Assembly (NCBI GenBank): GCA_012513625.1
Contig: JAAZBW010000110.1
Location: 1-5,995, forward strand
DNA from: Actinomycetales bacterium
Lineage (GTDB): Bacteria; Actinomycetota; Actinomycetes; Actinomycetales; Actinomycetaceae
Reading direction: 5' to 3'
DNA: 5,995 bases
This document shows positions 1 to 4,995 of the stretch, piece after piece (the stretch's first letter is position 1; every line of letters begins with the position of its first letter). Below the pieces are notes generated by a model. It made no database searches, was not told the origin of the DNA, and saw only the letters and a program-made list of their open reading frames with translations. The position numbers were made by a program, and so were the translations under genes.

Positions 1-265
1 CGAGGAGTCGCGCGATCAGCGTCTCATCGCGAAACGCCCCCCGCCGGATCGAGTCGAGGTTTGCGTAGTGCTCGGAGATGGCCCCGTACCCAATTTCCAC
101 GTTGGCCGCCCGGATCTCCTCCTCGGTGCGAGCAGCGGGGGCGGACGTGGTGGCGGGGGCCCCACTGGTGGCTGGTCCGGCGGTGGGCGTGGGCGCCTCC
201 GCGTTACCGGAGCACCCAGCCAGGAGTGCTACGGCCGTGACCAGCGCGAGGGCGCTCCGGGACAT
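1..265 (-). CDS. Putative lipoprotein, 5' part only (runs off left edge)
   Basis: The minus strand from an ATG at 263-265 stays open to the window edge for 88 codons; the 3' end is missing. Residues 1-18 form a lipoprotein signal peptide: Arg3, a hydrophobic stretch (ALALVTAVALLAG) and a lipobox LAGC with Cys18 as the expected lipidation site. Export by Sec, diacylglyceryl transfer and anchoring on the outer face of the membrane follow from general knowledge of such signals. Residues 22-45 are a low-complexity Ala/Pro/Thr linker, typical of a tether between lipid anchor and folded domain. From about residue 47 (RTEEEIRAANVEIGYGAISE) a helical domain seems to begin, but I do not recognise its family. 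A weak AAAGG-type ribosome site lies upstream at 275-279. It follows the DUF3117 gene in the same direction, but a hairpin terminator separates them, so it probably has its own promoter. The lipobox call is strong; the function is unknown. Confidence 0.8.
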   Translation of the reverse strand, partial: MSRSALALVTAVALLAGCSGNAEAPTPTAGPATSGAPATTSAPAARTEEEIRAANVEIGYGAISEHYANLDSIRRGAFRDETLIARLL

Positions 266-288
266 GGGCCTCACACCTTTCGTCCAAA

Positions 289-318
289 CACAGGGGCGCC
301 CTCGCGGGCGCCCCTGTG
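289..318 (-). terminator. Hairpin terminator after the DUF3117 gene
   Basis: Positions 289-301 (CACAGGGGCGCCC) and 306-318 are perfect inverted copies, a 13-bp stem with a 4-base loop. The hairpin starts 15 bp after the DUF3117 stop codon. On the minus strand it is followed by a short TTTGG, so the U tract is weak, as is common in GC-rich actinobacteria. It most likely ends the DUF3117 transcript before the lipoprotein gene. The plus-strand side has no T tract and no plus-strand gene ends here, so minus-strand action is the better reading. Confidence 0.72.
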
Positions 319-333
319 CGTGTGGTTCGGGCC

Positions 334-501
334 CTAGGAACGGACCCCGTCAAGAGCACCGGCGAGCTCGTCGACCTCATCCTGGTTCAACTCCACCACG
401 AGGCGACCGCCACCTTCCAGCGGCACACGCATGACGAATCCGCGGCCTTCCTTCGTGACCTCGAGCGGCCCGTCACCCGTGCGCGGCTTCATCGCTGCCA
501 T
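334..501 (-). CDS. DUF3117 family small conserved actinobacterial protein (55 aa)
   Basis: An ATG at 499-501 opens a 55-codon frame ending in TAG at 334-336. The protein begins MAAMKPRTGDGPLEVTKEGR, then RGFVMRVPLEGGGRLVVEL, and ends in an acidic helix (NQDEVDELAGALDGVRS). I recognise this pattern and length as DUF3117, a family nearly invariant across actinobacteria and including M. tuberculosis Rv1211. That homologue has been reported as calmodulin-like; nothing here proves calcium binding, although Asp41, Glu42, Asp44, Glu45 and Asp51 cluster in the C-terminal helix. The start is fixed by an excellent AGGAGGA 9 nt upstream. A second Met (residue 4) is possible but worse spaced. There is no signal peptide or membrane segment, so it should be cytosolic. 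It lies 87 bp downstream of the LOG gene with its own candidate promoter, and a hairpin terminator follows. Identity is firm; the biochemical role is unknown. Confidence 0.93.
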   Translation of the reverse strand: MAAMKPRTGDGPLEVTKEGRGFVMRVPLEGGGRLVVELNQDEVDELAGALDGVRS

Positions 502-510
502 GTGTTTGTC

Positions 511-517
511 TCCTCCT
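511..517 (-). promoter_or_regulatory. Strong Shine-Dalgarno site of the DUF3117 gene
   Basis: The minus strand reads AGGAGGA followed by a 9-nt A-rich spacer (GACAAACAC) and the ATG. This is the strongest ribosome binding site in the window. It suggests that the small protein is made in quantity, and it decides the start codon. Confidence 0.85.
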
Positions 518-555
518 CGGATCTCGGCGCGCCGTTGAGCGCACTCGCATGCCCT

Positions 556-561
556 AGTTTA
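556..561 (-). promoter_or_regulatory. Candidate -10 element for the DUF3117 gene
   Basis: In the 87-bp gap between the LOG stop and the DUF3117 start, the minus strand carries TAAACT, which fits the actinobacterial TANNNT -10 pattern. It is the only AT-rich spot in a very GC-rich gap. Transcription would start near 549, giving a leader of about 48 nt that includes the ribosome site. No good -35 hexamer is visible 16-18 bp upstream, so this rests on the -10 alone. Confidence 0.45.
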
Positions 562-588
562 CGCCACGTGACGCGCTCGGCCCACGAG

Positions 589-1371
589 TCAGGCTCCGTT
601 CGCCACCTCGGACGGCTCCGTGAGCTCCTCGTTGTTCAGGCGGGTGAGGCCCGCCTGAACAACGGCAACCGCCTCCTCCGCGGTCTCCACGATGGGAAGC
701 AGGTCCGGGTCGCCCGGGCCGATCGTTCCCTCGGCCACCATCACGTCCGTGAGCCAGTCCTTCAGCCCCTGCCAGTACTCGCGCCCCACGAGCACGATCG
801 GGAACGAGCGCACCTTCTGGGTCTGGACGAGGGTGACGGCCTCGAACAGTTCGTCGAGTGTGCCGAAGCTGCCGGGTAGCACGATGAAGCCCTGCGAGTA
901 CTTCACGAACATGGTCTTGCGGACAAAGAAGTAGCGGAAGTTGATCCCGAGGTCCACCCAGTTGTTCACCCCCTGCTCGAACGGCAGCTCAATCCCGAGG
1001 CCCACCGAGATGCCGCCCGCATCGTGGGCGCCCTTGTTCGCCGCCTCCATGAGGCCGGGACCTCCGCCGGTGATCACGGCGAAGCCTGCCTCCACCAGCC
1101 GCTCGGCCACGTTCACAGCCAGCTCATACGTGGCCGAATCCGGCCGGGTGCGAGCGGAGCCGAACACCGAGATGGCGGGTCCCAGCTTCGCGAGCGCGCC
1201 GAACCCCTCCACGAACTCGGCCTGAATGCGCATCACGCGCCACGGGTCCATGTGCAGCCAGTCCGTCTCCTGGTGCGGGCGCAGCAGCCGGGCGTCCGTG
1301 GTCTCCTCGGGGATGAGTTCTCCGCGCAGGATCACGGGTCCCTTGCGGTACGAGGGGCGTCTGGTGTTCAT
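589..1371 (-). CDS. LOG family protein (TIGR00730), putative nucleoside 5'-monophosphate phosphoribohydrolase
   Basis: This 260-aa protein is the long actinobacterial form of the LOG (formerly 'lysine decarboxylase') Rossmann-fold family. Family members cleave cytokinin riboside or AMP 5'-monophosphates to free base and ribose-5-phosphate. The N-terminal arm (RKGPVILRGE, residues 9-18) is typical of the long form. The core has SVFGSAR (68-74), GGGPGLMEAA (102-111), VRK (150-152) and PGSFGTLDE (166-174). Arg151 and Glu174 match the catalytic Arg and Glu of plant LOG enzymes, with the same 23-residue spacing. The usual PGGxGTxxE motif is PGS here, with Ser168 replacing the second Gly. The ATG follows the dapE stop by 3 bp, and its ribosome site (AAAGG) lies in the last dapE codons, so the two are probably cotranslated. 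The C-terminal tail (from about 245) is variable and is encoded partly by a perfect inverted repeat. The family is certain; the substrate is not. Confidence 0.92.
   Translation of the reverse strand: MNTRRPSYRKGPVILRGELIPEETTDARLLRPHQETDWLHMDPWRVMRIQAEFVEGFGALAKLGPAISVFGSARTRPDSATYELAVNVAERLVEAGFAVITGGGPGLMEAANKGAHDAGGISVGLGIELPFEQGVNNWVDLGINFRYFFVRKTMFVKYSQGFIVLPGSFGTLDELFEAVTLVQTQKVRSFPIVLVGREYWQGLKDWLTDVMVAEGTIGPGDPDLLPIVETAEEAVAVVQAGLTRLNNEELTEPSEVANGA
631..663 (-). repeat. Perfect 14-bp inverted repeat inside the 3' end of the LOG gene
   Basis: Positions 631-644 (GTTGTTCAGGCGGG) and 650-663 are exact reverse complements around a 5-base loop. The element encodes residues VVQAGLTRLNN of the LOG protein and ends 39 bp before the stop codon. 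As RNA it would form a very stable hairpin. On the minus strand it is followed by GAGGAGCTC, without a U tract, so it is not a classical intrinsic terminator. It could protect the 3' end of the lpdA-dapE-LOG message, pause polymerase, or act with Rho. The repeat is seen directly; the role is inferred. Confidence 0.75.
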
Positions 1372-1374
1372 CGT

Positions 1375-2451
1375 CTACCTTTCGAGCCAGTGGGCGAGCG
1401 CCTCGGCGCATGCGGAGATCTGGGAGATGGGGCACCGCTCATCGTCGGCGTGAGCGAGCATCGGATCCCCCGGCCCGAAATTGACGGCCGGGATCCCGAG
1501 CCCGGAAAAGCGTGCCACATCCGTCCAACCGTACTTGGGTGCCACGCGTGCGCCCACTCCTGCCACCGTCCGCGCGAACCCCGCCACGAGTGGCTGATCC
1601 AGCCCGGGCCGGGCACCCGCGGCGGCGTCACGCACCACCACCTCAAACCCCGCAAACACCTCGTGCATGTGCGCGATCGCCTCCTCGACCGAGGTGGAGG
1701 GGGCGAACCGGTAGTTCACGGACACTGTGCAGGTGTCCGGCACCATGTTGGTGGCGATCCCGCCGCTGATCGCCACGGCGGAGAGGCCCTCCCGGTAGGT
1801 GAGTCCGTCCACCTCCACCTCTCGCGCCCGGTAGGAGGCGAGCCTCTCGAGCACCGGGGCGGCGAGGTGGACCGCGTTCACGCCCTTCCAGGAGCGCGCG
1901 GAGTGTGCGGTCACGCCTCGCAGTTCCACGTCCACACGGAGGGTGCCGTTGCAGCCTCCCTCAATCTGCGCGTCCGTGGGCTCCATGAGGATGGCCAGGT
2001 CGCCCTCAAGCCAGTCCGGGTGGTGGCGAGCCACCCGCCCGAGCCCGTTCTGGGCCGCGTCCACCTCCTCGTGGTCGTAGAACACCCATGTCACGTCCCA
2101 CGCGGGCGCGGCGAGGCGGGCCGCGAGGTGCAGCATCACGGCGATCCCCCCCTTCATGTCCACGGTGCCTCGCCCCCAGAGCACTCCCCCCTCGAGTCGG
2201 GTGGGGAGGTTGCCCTGCACCGGCACCGTGTCGATGTGCCCCGCAATGACCACGCGCCGTCCGCGTCCGAGGGAGGTGCGGGCCACCACGGCGTCGCCGT
2301 CGCGGTCCACGGCAAGGTGCGGCAGCGTGAGGGCGGCCTCGATCGCGTTGGCGAGCGCCGTCTCGGAACCCGAGACCGACGGCAGGTCGCACACCGCGGC
2401 CGCCAGCAGGGCAACGTCGTCGGAGAGATCGAGGACGGGAGGCGCGCCCAC
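1375..2451 (-). CDS. dapE: Succinyl-diaminopimelate desuccinylase
   Basis: DapE hydrolyses N-succinyl-LL-2,6-diaminopimelate to LL-diaminopimelate and succinate in the cytosol, a late step of lysine and peptidoglycan precursor synthesis. The 358-aa length suits the actinobacterial (Gram-positive type) DapE family. Zn-peptidase M20 motifs are all present: GHIDTVPV (71-78; His72 metal, Asp74), GRGTVDMKGG (93-102; Asp98 bridging the metals), YDHEE (125-129; Glu128 catalytic base, Glu129 metal), MEPTD (156-160; Glu157) and LAHADDE near the C-terminus (His334). The dimerisation insert contains TAHSARSW (181-188), and KYGWTDVARF (306-315) is characteristic of actinobacterial DapE. The start is a GTG at 2449-2451 touching the lpdA TAG stop with no gap; the next Met is residue 99, after the first metal site, so GTG is preferred. 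GTGGGGGA just upstream may serve as a ribosome site. No motif is damaged. Confidence 0.95.
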   Translation of the reverse strand: MGAPPVLDLSDDVALLAAAVCDLPSVSGSETALANAIEAALTLPHLAVDRDGDAVVARTSLGRGRRVVIAGHIDTVPVQGNLPTRLEGGVLWGRGTVDMKGGIAVMLHLAARLAAPAWDVTWVFYDHEEVDAAQNGLGRVARHHPDWLEGDLAILMEPTDAQIEGGCNGTLRVDVELRGVTAHSARSWKGVNAVHLAAPVLERLASYRAREVEVDGLTYREGLSAVAISGGIATNMVPDTCTVSVNYRFAPSTSVEEAIAHMHEVFAGFEVVVRDAAAGARPGLDQPLVAGFARTVAGVGARVAPKYGWTDVARFSGLGIPAVNFGPGDPMLAHADDERCPISQISACAEALAHWLER

Positions 2452-3927
2452 CTAGTCCCCCACCCCGTGGAGAGTGCGGGCGGCCTCGCCGAGCGAGCCG
2501 GAGAGGGAGGGGTAGATGGTGAACGCGCCCGCCACCTGGTCCACGGTGAGGCGGTTGGTGACGGCGAGCGTGACGGGGTAGATGAGTTCGCTCGCGCGCG
2601 GCGCCACCACCACTCCGCCGATCACCACGCCGGAGCCGCGCTCCGAGAATATCTTGATGAAGCCCTCCTTGATGCCGAGCATCTTCGCGCGCGGATTGCG
2701 GGCCACGGGGAGACGGGTGACGGCGCCTCCCACCTCCCCGGACTCGATCGACTTCTGGGTGACGCCGATGGTGGCGATCTCCGGAGCCGTGAAGATGCAC
2801 GCGGACACGGTCTGGGTGTCGAGGGGAGCAACGGCGTCGCCGAGCGCATGCCACATCGCGATCCTGCCCTGCATGGCGGCCACGGACGCGAGCGGGAGGA
2901 CGCCCGTGCAGTCGCCGGCGGCGTAGATTCGGTAGGCGGTGGTGCGAGAGACGCGGTCCACCTCCACGTGGCCGCTCGCGGTCAGGTGCACGCCGGCCTC
3001 CTCGAGACCCATCGCCGCCGTGTTGGGGATCGCCCCGACTGCCACGAGGCAGTGCGATCCGCTCACCTCGCGTCCGTCCGAGAGGGTCACGACGACGCCG
3101 TCTCCCTCCCGTCGCACGGCGGAGGCGCGGGATCGGCTGAGCACCGTCATGCCGCGGCGGCGGAACACGGCCTCGATGAGTTCTGCCGCCTCCTCGTCCT
3201 CTCCCGGAAGCACGCGGTCACGTGAGGAGACGAGGGTGACCTCGGCCCCGAGCGCGTTGTAGGCGCCCGCGAACTCGGCCCCGGTCACCCCGGAGCCCAC
3301 CACGATGAGGTGCTCCGGGAGGTCCTCGAGCGCGTAGAGCTGCTTCCAGGTGAGGATGCGCTCGCCGTCCGGGCGGGCGTCCGGGAGTTCGCGGGGCGAG
3401 GCGCCGCAGGCCACCAGCACCACATCGGTCTCGATGTCCTCGGCCGTACCGTCCCTGTGGGTGGCGGTCACGGTGCGGGAGCCGGCGGGAGAGAGCGTGG
3501 GGGCGATCCGGCCGTGCCCGTCCACGAGGCGCACGCCCTCCGCCTCGAGGCGGGAACGGATGTCTGCCGACTGCGCGGCGGCAAGTTCGAGGACGCGGCG
3601 GTTGACCACGCCCATGTCGACCCCGAGCACGTCTCCACCAGTGGAGATCCCCAGTTCGTCGGCGCTCTCGGTCAGGGTCATCCACTCGGCGGTGGCGATC
3701 AGGGTCTTCGAGGGCACCACGTCCGTGAGGACCGCGGCGCCGCCGAGGCCGTCCCTCTCGATGAGGGTGACATCGGCGCCGAGCTGGCAGCCCACCAGGG
3801 CCGCCTCATAGCCACCGGGGCCTCCACCGATCACCACCACCCGCGATCCGGCGCGTACCGGGGAAGGGCCGGAGGACTCCGTGGCGGCGTGGGTGAGGGG
3901 CGGCGGGAGCGCGGGAGACGTGGGCAC
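2452..3927 (-). CDS. lpdA: NAD(P)H-quinone reductase of the LpdA type (flavoprotein disulfide reductase fold)
   Basis: This 491-aa protein has the two-dinucleotide fold of lipoamide dehydrogenases: FAD site VVIGGGPGGYEAAL (31-44), NAD(P) site VVGSGVTGAEFAGAY (209-223), the FAD-contacting YAAGDCTG (335-342) and a C-terminal dimerisation domain. The redox loop that normally reads GGTCxxxGCxPSK is GLGGAAVLTDVVPSK (60-74), so both cysteines are missing. The C-terminal His-Glu dyad is also replaced, at IYPSLSGS (471-478). The protein therefore cannot be a dihydrolipoyl dehydrogenase. The pattern closely resembles M. tuberculosis LpdA (Rv3303c), known as an NAD(P)H:quinone reductase linked to oxidative-stress defence. 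The first 27 residues are a Pro/Ser/Ala-rich extension. The GTG start (3925-3927) lacks a ribosome site but has a -10-like hexamer 6 nt upstream, suggesting a leaderless message. It heads the apparent operon with dapE and diverges from the nucleoside phosphorylase gene. The exact electron acceptor is unknown. Confidence 0.92.
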   Translation of the reverse strand: MPTSPALPPPLTHAATESSGPSPVRAGSRVVVIGGGPGGYEAALVGCQLGADVTLIERDGLGGAAVLTDVVPSKTLIATAEWMTLTESADELGISTGGDVLGVDMGVVNRRVLELAAAQSADIRSRLEAEGVRLVDGHGRIAPTLSPAGSRTVTATHRDGTAEDIETDVVLVACGASPRELPDARPDGERILTWKQLYALEDLPEHLIVVGSGVTGAEFAGAYNALGAEVTLVSSRDRVLPGEDEEAAELIEAVFRRRGMTVLSRSRASAVRREGDGVVVTLSDGREVSGSHCLVAVGAIPNTAAMGLEEAGVHLTASGHVEVDRVSRTTAYRIYAAGDCTGVLPLASVAAMQGRIAMWHALGDAVAPLDTQTVSACIFTAPEIATIGVTQKSIESGEVGGAVTRLPVARNPRAKMLGIKEGFIKIFSERGSGVVIGGVVVAPRASELIYPVTLAVTNRLTVDQVAGAFTIYPSLSGSLGEAARTLHGVGD

Positions 3928-3933
3928 GAGCCC

Positions 3934-3939
3934 ATTGTG
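3934..3939 (-). promoter_or_regulatory. Candidate leaderless -10 of the lpdA operon
   Basis: The minus strand reads CACAAT, then 6 nt (GGGCTC), then the GTG start of lpdA. There is no Shine-Dalgarno sequence, and a hexamer placed this close suggests transcription starting at the start codon itself. CACAAT matches four of six TATAAT bases and no -35 is clear, so this is tentative. Confidence 0.4.
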
Positions 3940-4026
3940 TCAAGAGGGGCACGAGGACGCAGCATCGCGGCCCGCCGGGAGGCGGGCTGACCGGCGTGCT
4001 GGCAGGGGCGTCGGCCCCGCGGCCGC

Positions 4027-4141
4027 TGTGTGACGGGGTACGCGGGGGTTGTGTGACGGGGAACGCGGGGCATGTGTGACGGGGAACGCTGGGGATGTGT
4101 TACGGGGAACGCTGGGGATGTGTGACGGGGTACGCGGGGGT
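4027..4141. repeat. Five tandem copies of a 23-bp G-rich unit in the divergent promoter region
   Basis: Units start at 4027, 4050, 4073, 4096 and 4119, all exactly 23 bp with no spacers. On the plus strand each has TGTGTGACGGGG (first half) followed by WACGCKGGGG and one or two variable bases. Units 1 and 5 are identical; units 3 and 4 differ by one base (G to T at position 6); unit 2 is intermediate. Each unit has two runs of at least four G, ten in all over 115 bp. The array fills nearly half of the 240-bp gap between lpdA and the phosphorylase gene, spanning 100-214 bp upstream of the lpdA start and -141 to -27 relative to the phosphorylase start. The rest of the gap is GC-rich sequence with short palindromes (such as GCGGCCGC at 4019-4026) and no gene. 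The array could bind a regulator cooperatively or form G-quadruplexes; neither is shown. Confidence 0.95.
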
Positions 4142-4154
4142 GGGCCCCGGCCGG

Positions 4155-4160
4155 TAACGT
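4155..4160 (+). promoter_or_regulatory. Leaderless -10 element of the nucleoside phosphorylase gene
   Basis: TAACGT fits the actinobacterial TANNNT -10 pattern and ends 7 nt before the ATG at 4168, the spacing expected when transcription begins at the start codon. There is no Shine-Dalgarno sequence. The -35 zone (about 4132-4137) falls in the last 23-bp repeat unit and has no consensus hexamer, so a bound activator might be needed. Confidence 0.6.
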
Positions 4161-4167
4161 TGCGAAC

Positions 4168-4995
4168 ATGGATCCCTTCGCAGACCCAGTGGCTGATCCG
4201 TTCGAGATCGCCCGCGATGCCGCCGCCGAGATCGCCCGACGCACCGGCGTGGAACAACACGAGATAGCCCTCGTCCTCGGTTCGGGCTGGGGTGGCACCA
4301 CCGCCGCCCTCGGCGAAATCGTGGCGGAGATCCCCGCCCACGAGGTGCCCGGCTTCTCGAAGCCCGCCGTGCACGGTCACGGCGGAACACTCACCTCCGT
4401 GCGGGTGGGTGAGACGGGCGCCCACGCGCTCGTGATCGCCGCCCGCACCCACTTCTACGAGGACCGGGGCGTGCGCGCGGTGGCGCACGGCGTTCGGACC
4501 GCCGCGGAGTGTGGGGCTCGCACCGTGATTCTCACGAACGGCTGCGGCGGACTCGATCCCACCTGGTCCACCGGCACGGTGGTCCTCATCTCCGACCACA
4601 TCAACCTCACCGGCGCCTCCCCCCTGGAGGGCGCCACGTTCGTGGACCTCACCGACCTCTACTCCTCGCGCCTCCGCGAACTCGCGCACGAGGTGGATCC
4701 GTCCCTGCCGGAGGGCGTGTACGTGCAGTTCCGCGGGCCGCACTACGAGACGCCGGCCGAGGTGGCGATGGCGGGCATCATGGGCGGTCACCTTGTGGGC
4801 ATGTCCACCTCGCTCGAGGCCATCGCGGCCCGCCACGCGGGCCTCGAGGTGCTCGGAATCTCGCTCGTCACCAACCCGGCGGCGGGCATCTCCCCGGCGG
4901 CGCTCTCCCACGAGGAAGTCATTGCTGCAGGGCAGGCGGCCCGAGATCGGATTGGCACCCTGCTCGCAGGGATCACGGAGAGGATCATCGCATGA
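4168..4995 (+). CDS. punA: Purine nucleoside phosphorylase, class II (trimeric type)
   Basis: The enzyme splits purine (deoxy)ribonucleosides with phosphate into free base and (deoxy)ribose-1-phosphate in the cytosol, for purine salvage. The 275-aa length is normal for the trimeric class, and its motifs appear in order: LGSGWG (37-42; Ser39 phosphate), VHGHGG (68-73), ARTHFYE (92-98; Arg93 and His95 phosphate, Tyr97 sugar), GPHYETPAE (190-198; Glu194 purine), VGMST (210-214; Met212, Ser213) and SLVTNPAAG (232-240; Asn236 purine). Glu194 and Asn236 are the pair that favours 6-oxopurines (inosine, guanosine) in this class. The usual TNAAGG reads TNGCGG (123-128), a conservative oddity. The ATG at 4168 has no ribosome site and a -10 seven bases upstream, so it is probably leaderless. 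Its TGA overlaps the next ATG (ATGA), indicating translational coupling to the mutase. The symbol follows common use; M. tuberculosis calls its homologue deoD. Confidence 0.94.
   Translation: MDPFADPVADPFEIARDAAAEIARRTGVEQHEIALVLGSGWGGTTAALGEIVAEIPAHEVPGFSKPAVHGHGGTLTSVRVGETGAHALVIAARTHFYEDRGVRAVAHGVRTAAECGARTVILTNGCGGLDPTWSTGTVVLISDHINLTGASPLEGATFVDLTDLYSSRLRELAHEVDPSLPEGVYVQFRGPHYETPAEVAMAGIMGGHLVGMSTSLEAIAARHAGLEVLGISLVTNPAAGISPAALSHEEVIAAGQAARDRIGTLLAGITERIIA

Noticed and set aside
2006..2854. A 282-codon Arg/Gly-rich minus-strand frame overlapping dapE and lpdA
   Set aside because: It is a shifted-frame reading of two well-supported genes, with low-complexity composition and no motif.
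1024..3225. A 733-codon open frame on the plus strand
   Set aside because: It lies antisense to lpdA, dapE and LOG, whose motifs are unmistakable. Its translation is rich in His, Arg, Gly and Ala with no domain. Long antisense frames are expected at this G+C content.
3938..3943. A perfect TTGACA hexamer (minus strand) just before lpdA
   Set aside because: As a -35 it would place the -10 near 3915-3920, inside the coding sequence, where the minus strand reads CGTCTC. No second start supports a promoter there.
3970..3987. A 7-bp stem (GCCCGCC/GGCGGGC) and a nearby GGGGC/GCCCC pair at 4005-4018
   Set aside because: Short GC-only palindromes are expected in such sequence. There is no U tract and no gene end here, so I do not call a terminator.
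4027..4125. CRP/GlxR-type operators (TGTGA half-sites)
   Set aside because: Four of the five units contain TGTGA, but the inverted partner TCACA is missing at the required distance. Only direct half-sites exist, which does not fit that class of dimeric site.
4027..4141. CRISPR array or plasmid-type iterons
   Set aside because: The 23-bp units are contiguous with no spacers and no cas gene is nearby, so it is not CRISPR. No replication initiator gene or AT-rich unwinding region is present, and the surrounding genes are chromosomal housekeeping genes.
3940..4911. A 323-codon minus-strand frame covering the repeat array, with repeated peptide phrases such as PAFPVTH and RSPSHNP
   Set aside because: It is antisense to the phosphorylase. 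The repeated phrases are only the 23-bp array read in shifting frames (23 is not a multiple of 3), and there is no ribosome site.
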